From Roseibium sp. (GTDB taxonomy: Bacteria > Pseudomonadota > Alphaproteobacteria > Rhizobiales > Stappiaceae): 64,000 nucleotides of DNA. Numbering within the stretch: position 1 is the stretch's first letter; every line of letters begins with the position of its first letter. The stretch is taken from NCBI GenBank assembly GCA_017643925.1, contig JAEPML010000021.1, forward strand, positions 1 to 64,000, written 5' to 3'. Made by a program: the position numbers and the translations under genes. Shown here piece after piece: positions 27,231-36,151 of the stretch. The notes beneath the pieces were generated by a model, which worked only from the letters and a program-made list of their open reading frames with translations, did not search any database and was not told the origin of the DNA.

Positions 27231-28211
27231 ATGTCCAGTGACGATAGGGCAGGAGCAGCCGCACAAGTGATGGTGTTTGCCTCACAAAAGGGCGGATCGG
27301 GCAAGACCACGGTCTCTGCCCACATGGCGCTGGAAGCCGAACGGGCCGGCTATGGCCCGGTGGCGCTGATCGATACCGACCCACAGGGCTCGATGGCCAA
27401 ATGGTGGAATGCCCGGGCCAGCGCCACCCCGGCCTTTGCCCAGATTTCCGTGCCCGACCTGGCCCGCGACATAGCGGTGCTGGAGGCGGCCGGCTACCGG
27501 TTGATCGTTATCGATACGCCGCCGGCGGTGACCTCGACCATCGCCGAAGTGATCACCCATGCCGATCTGGTGGTGATCCCGACCCGGCCCAGCCCTCACG
27601 ATCTGCGGGCGGTGGGTCCGACGGTAGACATCGTGCAGATGCAAAGCAAGCAGCTGGTGTTTGTGGTCAATTCGGCTACGGCCCGTGCCCGGATTACCGG
27701 CGAGACGGCTGTTGCCCTGTCCCAGCACGGCACCGTGGCGCCGGTCACCCTGCACCACCGGGTCGATTTCGCCGCCTCGATGATCGATGGCCGCACCGTG
27801 GGTGAGGTCAATCCCGACAGCCGTTCAGCGGTGGAGACCGCCCGGTTGTGGGCCTATTTCCAGGACCGGCTGATGCGGATGCGGGGCGACGGGCTGGACC
27901 TGATCGACCGGCCGCCGCGGCGCACCTTCGAGGATGATATTCTCAGCCCGGCCACGGCCGGGATGTCGTCCCATGCCGAGGAAGAGGAAGAGACCCCGTT
28001 GGAAGACCGGCCCGGCTATGCCCTGCCCGGCCTGGCGCCGCGCTTTGGCACCGGCGCCGGTGTCGCAGTCACCGAGCCCGATCCGCCCGCCGAGGCGGTG
28101 AATTCCAACTGGGACGGGGTAGAGCGCCGGCGCGTCGATACGGGCCCGCCGCGCGGCCAGCCCGATCGCCGCCGCTCCCAACAAACCTTCGGCCGCCGGC
28201 ATCTGGCATAA
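27231..28211 (+). CDS. parA: ParA-like ATPase
   Basis: A 326-residue MinD/ParA-family ATPase. The deviant Walker A motif (FASQKGGSGKTT, residues 17-28), the Walker A' region ALIDTDPQGSMAKWW and Walker B VIDTPPAV are all intact. The family segregates plasmids, chromosomes or protein complexes. After about residue 215 the protein extends into a low-complexity, acidic and arginine-rich tail not typical of ParA. It is followed after 13 bp by a ribbon-helix-helix gene, resembling ParA plus small DNA-binding partner modules of plasmids and integrative elements. Base composition of the pair is higher in GC than the neighbours, a sign of separate origin. Confidence 0.88.
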   Translation: MSSDDRAGAAAQVMVFASQKGGSGKTTVSAHMALEAERAGYGPVALIDTDPQGSMAKWWNARASATPAFAQISVPDLARDIAVLEAAGYRLIVIDTPPAVTSTIAEVITHADLVVIPTRPSPHDLRAVGPTVDIVQMQSKQLVFVVNSATARARITGETAVALSQHGTVAPVTLHHRVDFAASMIDGRTVGEVNPDSRSAVETARLWAYFQDRLMRMRGDGLDLIDRPPRRTFEDDILSPATAGMSSHAEEEEETPLEDRPGYALPGLAPRFGTGAGVAVTEPDPPAEAVNSNWDGVERRRVDTGPPRGQPDRRRSQQTFGRRHLA

Positions 28212-28224
28212 GGAGACCGATACT

Positions 28225-28779
28225 ATGAGCCGCTACGCCAGTCTTCATTCCGGGCTTCTGGCCCGCAAGGGCGAGGCCTCGCCCGCTCAGCCCTCGGCCT
28301 TTGCCGATGCCAGCTATGTCGATGCGCCCGCGCCGGAGCAGCGGGGGCCGGGCGAACGCCGCGACGCCACGGGGGTCGACCTGCCGGCCCGGGCCGCCCT
28401 CCTGCTGCGAAAGGCCCCCGCAGTCGATGCGGCCAGCCCTCCCGCCCGAGAACCCGCACAGGCTGCACCGGCTGCACCGGCTGCGCCGGCGGCGCCGGCG
28501 GCGCAGCCCCTCCCGGCGGACGCCGACGCCGGTGGTTGTTGTCAAGGCGCCGGGGTCACATGGCCCGCCGATCCCCATGCCGACATCGACCGCCTGCACC
28601 GGGTCGAAGCGCGGCTGACGGCGGAACAGAAGCGCCGGCTTCTGACCGTCGCCGTGCAGAGCGGGCACAGTCAGCAGCGTATCCTGTCCGACGCGCTCGA
28701 CGCCTGGCTGGACACGCTGAGCGCCGGAGACATGCAGGGATGCGCCTGTCTGAAAGCCCGCGCGCCAGCGTCGCGGTGA
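28225..28779 (+). CDS. Partner protein with ribbon-helix-helix-like C-terminus
   Basis: A 184-residue protein starting at ATG 28225 behind AAGGAG. The first two thirds are low-complexity and rich in Ala, Pro and Gly, including an alanine-alanine-proline run encoded by very GC-rich DNA (28440-28510). The C-terminal residues from about 131 look like a ribbon-helix-helix domain: strand RVEARLT, helix AEQKRRLLTVAVQSG, helix QQRILSDALDAWLDTL. It would be the DNA-binding partner of the ParA-like ATPase just upstream. No ParB nuclease-like domain is present. Function inferred from pairing. Confidence 0.7.
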   Translation: MSRYASLHSGLLARKGEASPAQPSAFADASYVDAPAPEQRGPGERRDATGVDLPARAALLLRKAPAVDAASPPAREPAQAAPAAPAAPAAPAAQPLPADADAGGCCQGAGVTWPADPHADIDRLHRVEARLTAEQKRRLLTVAVQSGHSQQRILSDALDAWLDTLSAGDMQGCACLKARAPASR

Positions 28780-29354
28780 TACATCCGCCAACCCGGATGA
28801 GGCCTTACACAACCAGCCCGCATGGCCGGTAAGCAAATACAGGACCCAAATGCGGCCTGCTCACCACATTACGGGCACGCTTAACCTTGCAAGGACGCCC
28901 TCCTGACCTTACCGGCAAGGCGGAGGACCGGCTGTGGTGCGTGCCTGTTCAATGCAAGGTTTCGACCTGTATCGCAGGGGCAATGAACTGCCATCCGGCG
29001 ATTTCCCGCACTGCAAGAACGGTCTGAAAGGTGCTGTAATTCACAGCGACCCTGGATACATGGTTGACTGGGCAAACTTGGAAAACATGCGATCTCAAGT
29101 GAAAGACAAAAGCCAAGAGCGACCTGTAGATGACGAAACTCTTGATCTGCCAGCGGTCAATCGCGCGGACTATGCAACGTGATCCTGCCAGTCGTCTTCA
29201 CGGAACAGACGCTCAGGCCTAGCCGCCTGTGATCCTCCCCCATCGGGGTGGTCCGCCGTTATGTTTAGGAAAACGGAGGATCATGGAGTAGAGTAGACAA
29301 AATAAGCTAATGAAATTCAATAGCTTATTGATTCAAAGGCAGAAAAAGAAAGAG
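28780..29354. other. Stretch without recognisable genes before the tRNA
   Basis: About 570 bases. A frame at 28934-29182 has no recognisable similarity. At 29230-29283 a 9-bp inverted repeat (TGATCCTCC/GGAGGATCA) encloses a GC-rich loop and ends in a perfect ribosome-binding sequence followed by ATG GAG TAG, a possible remnant of a mobile-element gene start. Nothing else was recognised. Confidence 0.4.
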
Positions 29355-29431
29355 TGGTGGGCCCGGAGGGACTCGAACCCCCAACCAATCCGTTATGAGC
29401 GGACGGCTCTAACCAGTTGAGCTACAGGCCC
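29355..29431 (-). tRNA. tRNA with CAU anticodon, probably tRNA-Ile2
   Basis: A full 77-nt cloverleaf with encoded CCA. The acceptor is GGGCCTG/CGGGCCC-type (one mismatch-tolerant closing), the D-arm GCTC/GAGC, the anticodon stem GTCCG/CGGAT with loop CTCATAA (normal U33), and the T-loop TTCGAGT. CAU can belong to initiator, elongator Met or lysidine-modified Ile2. The sequence as a whole resembles alphaproteobacterial tRNA-Ile2(CAU); identity is not certain. It lies immediately beside the ParA islet, with its 3' end pointing at it. Confidence 0.93.
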
Positions 29432-29667
29432 TTGCGCCAGCACCGCGGCAATCGCGACGCATTGCACAATATGTTCCCTATACCACGGCAGTTTTCAGGG
29501 GCAAGTGCTTTAGGAATGTGCTGCCAAAAAGGTCTGGAAAGTCGGCATTGGCCACCTCTCCGACCACGGCTTCAGGCCCCTAACCCAAAAAACCGGTTCC
29601 GTTCCCTGCCCGCTTTTGATCTAACTCTAGCGGAGCCATCTGAACTTGAGGATTCGCCGGAGCCAAC

Positions 29668-30717
29668 ATGCGAACACCGCTTCTGTCCGTCACGCTGAGC
29701 GTTCTTCTGGTCTGCATGATCGGCTGGCTTCTGGTGATCGGCCGGTCGCTTGTGCTGCCCTTCGTCATTGCACTGATCGTCTGGTACATGATCAATTCGC
29801 TGGCGCGTGTCTTCGGCAAGGTCCCGCTCGGCCGCTGGCGCCTGCCCTGGTTCCTGTCCTTCACCCTGGCCCTGCTGACGATCTTTGCCGCCGGCACGAT
29901 CGTCATCGACATCGTGACGGCCAATCTCGCGCAGCTGGCGGTCGACGCGCCGACCTATCAGCGCCGCCTGGAACAGCTCTTCAACCAGGCCTCGTCGCTG
30001 TTTCACCTGAACGATCCGATTGAATTGAAGGACCTGTTCCCGGATTCCGTCGTGCCGCGCATGGTGACTGCCGGGGCAAGCGTTGTCACCGCCATTGCAG
30101 GATCCGCAAGCCTGGTCTTCATCTACGTCCTGTTCCTGGTGCTTGAACAATCGACCTTCGACCGCAAGTTCGAACGCCTTTTCACCTCCCCGGAGCGGGC
30201 CGAGGCCGCCTTCGCGATCCGCGCGGAGATCAACCGTTCGATCATGCATTACTTCACGATCAAGACCGCGGTTTCCATTGCCACGGGCGCCCTCACCAGC
30301 CTGGTCCTGATTGTCATTGGCCTGCCCTATGCGGCCCTGTTCGGATTCATTGCCTTCCTGTTGAATTTCATCCCGACAATCGGCTCCCTGATCGGAGTCA
30401 TCTTCCCGAGCCTGCTGGCCATTGTCTATTACGACACCCTTGGTCCATTCATTGCCATTGCAACCGGCCTGGGCCTGATCCAGTTCACGGTCGGCAACCT
30501 GGTCGAGCCCAAGCTGATGGGCTCGAACCTCAATCTTTCCGGCCTCGTGATCATGCTGTCGCTGGCATTCTGGGGGGCGGTCTGGGGTGTTGTCGGCATG
30601 GTGCTGTGCGTGCCGCTCACCGTCATGATCGTGATTGTCTGCGCCCGCTTTGAGGGCTCCCGCCCTGTCGCGGTCCTGTTGTCGGAGACAGGCGATGTCG
30701 GTTTCAAACACGATTGA
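29668..30717 (+). CDS. AI-2E/PerM-family membrane permease
   Basis: A 349-residue polytopic membrane protein of the AI-2E (PerM/TqsA) family. Hydrophobic segments occur at about residues 5-45, 60-85, 140-165 and several from 200 to 330, with the family signatures PFVIALIVWYMINSL, FIAFLLNFIPTIGSLIG and LVEPKLMGSNLNLSGLVIMLSL. Members export autoinducer-2 or act as ion antiporters; specificity cannot be read. ATG at 29668 follows CGGAG. It is a single gene followed after 147 bp by the SIMPL gene. Confidence 0.92.
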   Translation: MRTPLLSVTLSVLLVCMIGWLLVIGRSLVLPFVIALIVWYMINSLARVFGKVPLGRWRLPWFLSFTLALLTIFAAGTIVIDIVTANLAQLAVDAPTYQRRLEQLFNQASSLFHLNDPIELKDLFPDSVVPRMVTAGASVVTAIAGSASLVFIYVLFLVLEQSTFDRKFERLFTSPERAEAAFAIRAEINRSIMHYFTIKTAVSIATGALTSLVLIVIGLPYAALFGFIAFLLNFIPTIGSLIGVIFPSLLAIVYYDTLGPFIAIATGLGLIQFTVGNLVEPKLMGSNLNLSGLVIMLSLAFWGAVWGVVGMVLCVPLTVMIVIVCARFEGSRPVAVLLSETGDVGFKHD

Positions 30718-30864
30718 CGCGACCGAACGGCATTTTTACCCGCCGTTTCAGGCTGTTGGGTCGGGTTCGGAACATGAATGCAAGCTGAACCGACCTGTCT
30801 TATCCCTGCCGCAATGAGCCACGAGATTGCGCGCAACCTGATTTTGCAAGAAAGGACAGTTTTA

Positions 30865-31623
30865 ATGACCTCTTTGATCAGAACTTTGCCAATTCGGCCG
30901 CTTTCCGTGGCACGCAGGGCCGCGCTTGTCGTCGGCCTCACAACGGCGCTGGCTGCCGCCGCACCCGCCATGGCGCAGGATATGGCCTCGCCGGCCGGCA
31001 CAATCACGATGGAAGGCACCGGCACGGTCGCCGTTGCCCCGGACATGGCCGTGATTTCGACAAATGTCGTCACAACAGGCAAATCCGCTGCCGAAGTGCT
31101 GGCCGAAAACTCAGCAGCAATCTCCAAGGTCATCGCCGCCATCAAGGCGGAGGGCATTGAAGCCAAGGACATCCAGACCAGCGGCTTCGGCATTCATCCG
31201 CGCTATGAGCGCAACAATAGCAACTCCAACGCGCAGCCGAACATCATCGGCTATGAAATCCGCAACGGGGTTGAGGTGAATGTCCGCGACCTCGACAAGC
31301 TCGGCAGCCTCCTGACCATCGTTGTGGAGAGCGGTGCCAATTCCGTCGACGGCATTCGTTTCGAGGTCAGCGATCCGGAAGACAAGCTGGACGAGGCCCG
31401 CAAATACGCTGTTGCTGCAGCCCGCCACAAGGCTGAAATCTTCGCCGAAGCCGCGGGTGTCGAACTGGGCAACATTGCCTCCATCGCCGAAACGGGTGTC
31501 CAAATGCCGCGTCCGCTCATGATGCGCGCGGAGGGCATGATGATGGCCTCTGCACCGGTGCCCGTCGAGGCCGGCCAGGAAACGATCTCGGCCAACGTGA
31601 CAATTCGCTGGACCCTGAAGTAG
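30865..31623 (+). CDS. Exported SIMPL-domain (DUF541) protein
   Basis: A 252-residue exported protein: signal peptide to APAMAQ (about residue 37), then a SIMPL/DUF541 domain. Marks are ITMEGTGTVAVAPDMAVI near the start, GFGIHPRYE, IIGYEIRNGVEVNVRDLDKLG, and VPVEAGQETISANVTIRWTL at the end. The family forms periplasmic oligomers (BP26, YggE) linked with oxidative stress; no enzymatic function is established. The ATG at 30865 is preceded by AAAGGA and gives a good signal peptide; the open frame begins earlier without one. Confidence 0.9.
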   Translation: MTSLIRTLPIRPLSVARRAALVVGLTTALAAAAPAMAQDMASPAGTITMEGTGTVAVAPDMAVISTNVVTTGKSAAEVLAENSAAISKVIAAIKAEGIEAKDIQTSGFGIHPRYERNNSNSNAQPNIIGYEIRNGVEVNVRDLDKLGSLLTIVVESGANSVDGIRFEVSDPEDKLDEARKYAVAAARHKAEIFAEAAGVELGNIASIAETGVQMPRPLMMRAEGMMMASAPVPVEAGQETISANVTIRWTLK

Positions 31624-31701
31624 TCCGGCCGCTCTTTCGATGGTGCGCCTGCGCTGCACTCGAGCGCAGGCCGCCTTCGAATTTTTCAGACAGTCCGTTC
31701 T

Positions 31702-32628
31702 TCAGTGAAGACTGCCGGGCTTTTTCAGGCCCGCCCCGTCCGTGGTGAGTGACGTGGAGACGAAACGCTCCAGCTTGTCCGGGTTGCGCAGGATATAGAT
31801 GCTCTGAATTTCGCCGGTTTCGGCAAAGGCGAAGGATACCAGGGCCTGTGGCTTTTCCCGATGCCTGATCAGGAGCGATGCCTGACCATTGGCCCTGACC
31901 AGGCCGAACTGCAGGTCGGATGGAACTTCGGACATGACCTGTTCGACAAAGGCCACCACCGCGTCCCTTCCCGCGAGAACATGCTGGATGGCCGTGACCA
32001 TGCCATTGCTGTCGGCCCTGAGATCGACATCCGCGCTCAACGTCGCGGCAAGTGGACCTGCATCTCCTGTTGCCAACGCCGTTCGGAACATGTCCAGCAA
32101 CTCGTTCTGCCGCTCCTGGCTGGGGACGAACCGGACCTTTTCCCGGGAAATCATCTGCCGTGCGCGCGAAGCCAGTTTGCGGCAATGCTCCACGCTCAGT
32201 CCAAGGGTACCGGCAACCTCGCTGAATGGTTCGCCAAAAATGTCGTGGAGCAGATAGGCAGCACGCTCACGTGGGCTCAGCCGTTCAAGCAAAAGCAGAA
32301 AGGCTGTCGTCAGGCTGGAAGCGATTTCCATCTGCACCTCGGCATTGTCGTCGGCCTCCATCTGGAACTGTTCGGGCAGCCAGGGACCGACATAATCGGT
32401 TCGCTTTCTCTGAACGGACCTCAGGATGTCCAGGCACCTGTTTGTGCAGACCGAGGTCAGCCACGCGGTTGCGTTGTCCGGCAGTGAATCTGTCGCGGCG
32501 AACCACTTGCAGGCCGTGTCCTGAACCGCATCTTCAGCCTCGGCCAATGTCCCGAGCAGGCGATACGCAACCCCCAGGAGTTGGGGGCGCGCGTCTTCAA
32601 ATGCCTGTTCCTTGTCATATGAAACCAT
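31702..32628 (-). CDS. ECF41-like sigma factor with SnoaL-like C-terminus
   Basis: A 308-residue ECF sigma factor. Region 2 (LLGVAYRLLGTLAEAEDAVQD...CTNRCLDILRS) and region 4 (LERLSPRERAAYLLHDIF...SVEHCRKLASRARQ) are followed by a SnoaL-like C-terminal domain of about 110 residues, the layout of group ECF41/SigJ. In ECF41 proteins this extension replaces an anti-sigma factor and carries a DGGGK motif; here the matching spot reads DSNGM. ATG at 32628 has AAGGAA upstream. It lies 8 bp after an AhpD-like gene, the usual ECF41 partner. Confidence 0.9.
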   Translation of the reverse strand: MVSYDKEQAFEDARPQLLGVAYRLLGTLAEAEDAVQDTACKWFAATDSLPDNATAWLTSVCTNRCLDILRSVQRKRTDYVGPWLPEQFQMEADDNAEVQMEIASSLTTAFLLLLERLSPRERAAYLLHDIFGEPFSEVAGTLGLSVEHCRKLASRARQMISREKVRFVPSQERQNELLDMFRTALATGDAGPLAATLSADVDLRADSNGMVTAIQHVLAGRDAVVAFVEQVMSEVPSDLQFGLVRANGQASLLIRHREKPQALVSFAFAETGEIQSIYILRNPDKLERFVSTSLTTDGAGLKKPGSLH

Positions 32629-32636
32629 GTCGTTCC

Positions 32637-33071
32637 TTAGTGTTTGGAGACCTGAACACGGTTCCACAGATTGATCATGCTGACGCAAGTGGTAATCAGG
32701 GAAATCATCTCGTCAGAGTAATGGGCCCTGAGTTCTGCCCGCAAGACACCATAGTCCGTGCCGCGGTCCAGATAGGTCAACGCTTCGGCCCAGGCGAACG
32801 CTGCCTTCTCGGCCGGAGTAAAATCAGAGACGTCGCGCCAGACGGCAAGGCGATCCAGCCGCTGGTCGGTTTCCCCGTCGCGGCGCGCATCTTTGCTGTG
32901 CATCTTCACGCAGAATGCGCATTGGTTGATCTGGGAAATGCGCAGCTCGATCAAGTGAGAGAGCTTCGGCGACAGGCCTTTTTCATGCATCAGCACATGG
33001 GTCTTGCCCAGATGCCCCATGACGTCGCCAATGATGGTTTCGTACGGCACGGCTTTTGTTTCAGGTGTCAT
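32637..33071 (-). CDS. Carboxymuconolactone decarboxylase/AhpD-like protein
   Basis: A 144-residue all-helical protein with the AhpD-type redox motif QCAFCVKMHSKDA (CxxC with the following histidine). Such proteins reduce peroxide-metabolising partners or act as small disulphide reductases. ATG at 33071, with AGGA eight bases upstream, is chosen over a longer open frame. It is the first gene of an operon with the ECF41-like sigma factor, whose predicted promoter lies just upstream (33105-33131). This pairing is the classic ECF41 context, in which the sigma factor drives its own operon. Confidence 0.92.
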   Translation of the reverse strand: MTPETKAVPYETIIGDVMGHLGKTHVLMHEKGLSPKLSHLIELRISQINQCAFCVKMHSKDARRDGETDQRLDRLAVWRDVSDFTPAEKAAFAWAEALTYLDRGTDYGVLRAELRAHYSDEMISLITTCVSMINLWNRVQVSKH

Positions 33072-33104
33072 GTCTCGTGTCCTTTGTTGTTGGATCATCA
33101 GTTC

Positions 33105-33131
33105 GACGGCACAGCCACCTGGAACGTGACG
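33105..33131 (-). promoter_or_regulatory. Predicted ECF41 promoter
   Basis: On the minus strand CGTCACG (33131-33125) and CGTC (33108-33105) are separated by exactly 16 bp. The reported ECF41 consensus is TGTCACA for -35 and CGTC for -10, so the -10 is exact and the -35 matches five of seven bases. It lies 33 bp upstream of the AhpD-like start codon. Confidence 0.6.
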
Positions 33132-33178
33132 GACCATCGGAGATTTATTGGAAAAAGTGCGTCTTGAAGCGCAGGACC

Positions 33179-33661
33179 TCAGGTGCCCAGGCGTAGAAGG
33201 CACAGCACCAGAACCGACAGGGCAATCATCAGGAAGTGGGTGATCTGGGCCTGATCCATATGGGCGTAATAGGCAAACCATGATCCACCGACGAGCAACT
33301 TGAACCCCAGCCCCATGAACAGGCACACCGCGAAAAACGCGGCCAAAGACGGATCAATCGGCGGTGTGCTCATGAAGAAGAGCAAAGCGGCAGCCCAAAG
33401 CGCGATGGCAGTGGCACATTCAAGAAGAATGATCATAAAAAGCACCAGACGGTGTGCTGCTGAGTGCTTAACGGCGCGGCCCATGAGCGGACTGTCCGGC
33501 ACACCTTCTATTCGAAGGCCGCCCATGCCCATGATGAAGCCGATATAGGCTGTGCCATGTCCAAAGGCCCTGGCATTGTTGAAGGCGGCAAGGCTCGTCC
33601 AGAGCGCAAGACCGGCCAGCAGAAAGGGCTCCACACGAAGCCATGCGGGGAAAAATTCCAT
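33179..33661 (-). CDS. DUF2165-like small membrane protein
   Basis: A 160-residue membrane protein with four hydrophobic segments (about residues 8-28, 65-90, 100-122, 138-158). The FNNARAFG stretch after the first helix and HRLVLFMIILLECATA after the second match the DUF2165 family of small integral membrane proteins, whose function is unknown. It lies 11 bp after the MFS transporter gene on the same strand and is probably co-transcribed. The ECF41 module follows further downstream. Confidence 0.75.
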   Translation of the reverse strand: MEFFPAWLRVEPFLLAGLALWTSLAAFNNARAFGHGTAYIGFIMGMGGLRIEGVPDSPLMGRAVKHSAAHRLVLFMIILLECATAIALWAAALLFFMSTPPIDPSLAAFFAVCLFMGLGFKLLVGGSWFAYYAHMDQAQITHFLMIALSVLVLCLLRLGT

Positions 33662-33672
33662 GAGATGTTCCT

Positions 33673-35100
33673 TCAGTTTCGGGGTTCAGATGCGGTTGCC
33701 CGGATGGCCATGGGAAAGGCCAGCGCAGGTGCAATGAGGAATGTGAGAAACAGCCAGAAAGCCGCAGACGAAGCACCAGCTGTGCCCCCGGGATCGGTCA
33801 TCCCGCCGGCATTGGCAGCCATGCCGGCAAGGGAAGCCCCGAGGGCCGTTGCAAAGAGCTGCACAGTGGTAACCGCGGTCGCCGCGGCGTCCTGGTCGGC
33901 AGCTTCGGCGGCGCTGAATATCCTTGTTGTCAGGTGGGGCCAGCAGAAGCCGATGCCGAACCCGACCAGGACAAGACCCAGTGCCAGAGCCGCGAACCCG
34001 GTGACGGTTTCAAGGGAAACAGGCAACAGAACCACCTGGAGCCCAAGCCCGACGAAACTGAAGAGCGCGCCGAGTATCAGGGTTCGGTCCGCTCGCCTTC
34101 CGGTAAATTTCGCCGAGAGTGCGGAGGCACAGGTCCATCCGAGCGCCATCAGCGCGCCCATGTAGCCTGCAATCAAGGGGGGCTGCCCCTGGAGAACCTG
34201 CAGGAAATACGGGACAAAGGCCTCCGGCTGCATGCCGATCATCATCAACGCGAGATACAGATAAAGCAGACCCAGCTTTCCGTTTCCCTGAAATACCGAC
34301 AACGGCAACAGGCGCGCACGGGCCGATGTCTCGATACGAAGAAGCAGAAGCATCAGCGCAGCGGCGGCAAGGATCGAAAGCGCGCTGGTGGACGCTGCTG
34401 CATCGGCGCTCCCGATCGAGACGACTGCAACAATGGCAAGCAGCAAGCCCAGCTGGGTCCAGGGCACCGACACGTCTGCGCTTTCACGCTGGTGATCACC
34501 CGGGAAAACGCGCAGACAGAGAAAGCTCAACAAGGCCGCCACGGGAAGAAGCGAAAAAAAGGCAAAACGCCAGGCCTGAAGCTCCGCGAAAACACCGCCG
34601 ACGGCGGGCCCGGCCATGGTGGCAACACCCCACATCAAGGTGATCAATCCGATGGCCAGCGGCCAAAGCCTTTCAGGAAAGACCGAACGAATAACGGCAT
34701 AGGCAAGCGCGTAGAGCATTCCGCCGCCGCCGCCCTGGACACTCCGTCCGGCGTTGAAGAGGCCAATACTGGTGGCCTGACCGCAAATGAAGGTCCCGAG
34801 ACAAAAGAGACCGAAGGCAATGAGATAGGTTTTTCTTGGACCGAAGAGCTGCATCAGGCGGGACGTCAGTGCAGCACCTACGATTGACGCCATGACAAAG
34901 AGCGTGGTGGCCCAGGCATAAAAGGCAATGCCGCCGATATCGGCCACGACGGACGGCATGATGGTTGCTGAGACAAAAACATTCATCGCATGCAAAACCA
35001 CGCCGCCGCCGAGAACGACAGAAAACGGAAGCAAGTCTCCTGCGAAGAGATCGCTCCACCGGGGTGCAGGCGCCTCAGGGGCGTCGAAGGTTTGGGTCAT
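33673..35100 (-). CDS. MFS transporter, DHA2-like
   Basis: A 475-residue major facilitator with 14 hydrophobic segments, the arrangement of DHA2-type drug efflux pumps. Motif A-like LTSRLMQLFGPRKTYL follows helix 2 and GRSVQGGGGGMLYALAYAVI contains the conserved arginine and glycine run of helix 4. Substrate unknown; proton-coupled export of an organic compound is likely. It heads a two-gene unit with the DUF2165-like protein. A related 14-segment MFS protein is at 57388-58857. Confidence 0.9.
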   Translation of the reverse strand: MTQTFDAPEAPAPRWSDLFAGDLLPFSVVLGGGVVLHAMNVFVSATIMPSVVADIGGIAFYAWATTLFVMASIVGAALTSRLMQLFGPRKTYLIAFGLFCLGTFICGQATSIGLFNAGRSVQGGGGGMLYALAYAVIRSVFPERLWPLAIGLITLMWGVATMAGPAVGGVFAELQAWRFAFFSLLPVAALLSFLCLRVFPGDHQRESADVSVPWTQLGLLLAIVAVVSIGSADAAASTSALSILAAAALMLLLLRIETSARARLLPLSVFQGNGKLGLLYLYLALMMIGMQPEAFVPYFLQVLQGQPPLIAGYMGALMALGWTCASALSAKFTGRRADRTLILGALFSFVGLGLQVVLLPVSLETVTGFAALALGLVLVGFGIGFCWPHLTTRIFSAAEAADQDAAATAVTTVQLFATALGASLAGMAANAGGMTDPGGTAGASSAAFWLFLTFLIAPALAFPMAIRATASEPRN

Positions 35101-35372
35101 TTCCAGTTTCCGGTTCGAGAGGGTTTCCTCTCAACGACGGGAACCGGACCGGAAACGTGACAAGGACCGAAAAAAATTGATTGGCACTGGAAAGAACCAG
35201 CGCTTCAACAGGAAGCGCGTCAATTGATCCTCAGGCTTTTGCGAGAGAGCCTCTGCATGGGCATCGCAGGACCGGACAATTCAAGAGCAGGATAGCTTTT
35301 GCTGCCAGCAAAACCGTTTGCTGATCTGCAATTTACAGACATTCAGCATGCTTTGCCGGAAGCATTCGAACG

Positions 35373-35966
35373 CTACACACCAAACTTCCGAAACCAGACC
35401 TGCATCGGCTTTTCCGTTTCTGAAGTGTCGCCGATATCAGTCCATGGAAACCGGACGATGACACCCTCCAGCTTTTCGTAGCCGCGTTTGCGCCAGAATG
35501 CATCCAGCGGTCGATAGGATTCAGGTCTCAAGGGATGATCGTCAGGGCGAATGACGGCACAGAAGGCTGCCTGGGTGAAGCCCAGGTCCCTGGCGTGTTT
35601 TTCCCGCTCGTCGAAAAACCGATGGCCGATGCCCTGTCCGCGATAGGCCGGGTCGAGAACGGACTCGGCCATGTAGAAGATATCGGCCGGGTCATATCCG
35701 CGTGCCTGAAGAGGGGCCTTGAACTCCTCCAACTCGTCTCCGAGCGGTTCACCCGTTGCAGCACCGACCAACTGTCGGCCGTCATAGGCACCGACCACGA
35801 CGGCTCCCTCGGTTTCAGCATAGCGTTGCAGATACCTGGCCTCGTAGGCCATCGATCCCTCGTAGAGATAAGGCCAGTCCCGAAACACGGAGATACGCAG
35901 GCGGGCAAGCTCATTCAACGTCTTTTTCAGCGCCTCTCCGGTTAAGGTTACGATCTCGATCGTCAT
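35373..35966 (-). CDS. GNAT-family N-acetyltransferase
   Basis: A 197-residue GNAT acetyltransferase. The acetyl-CoA pyrophosphate-binding segment reads LDPAYRGQGIGHRFFDEREKHA (R/QxxGxG/A type), preceded by a beta strand (ADIFYMAESVL) and followed by FWRKRGYEKLEG near the end. Substrate unknown. ATG at 35966 is used; the open frame starts five codons earlier with TTG but lacks a ribosome-binding site. It stands alone, divergent from speD. Confidence 0.9.
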   Translation of the reverse strand: MTIEIVTLTGEALKKTLNELARLRISVFRDWPYLYEGSMAYEARYLQRYAETEGAVVVGAYDGRQLVGAATGEPLGDELEEFKAPLQARGYDPADIFYMAESVLDPAYRGQGIGHRFFDEREKHARDLGFTQAAFCAVIRPDDHPLRPESYRPLDAFWRKRGYEKLEGVIVRFPWTDIGDTSETEKPMQVWFRKFGV

Positions 35967-36151
35967 GCCTAACTCTCTCAATTCTCGAAATAAATTTCTT
36001 CAGCTTGTCCGGACGGAAGCATGGCTGGAACGCCGACTGCGAACTCACCGGAAAATTTTCACAAGTTTCCCATTGAGATCAAGGAACTTTATCTGTAAGG
36101 AGTGCGCTCCGGAAATGACACCGGGTACATCTGCTGGTTTGGGAGAGCGAT

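Noticed and set aside
28800..29431. att-site duplication of the tRNA 3' end bordering the ParA islet
   Set aside because: No second copy of the tRNA 3' segment was found in the window.
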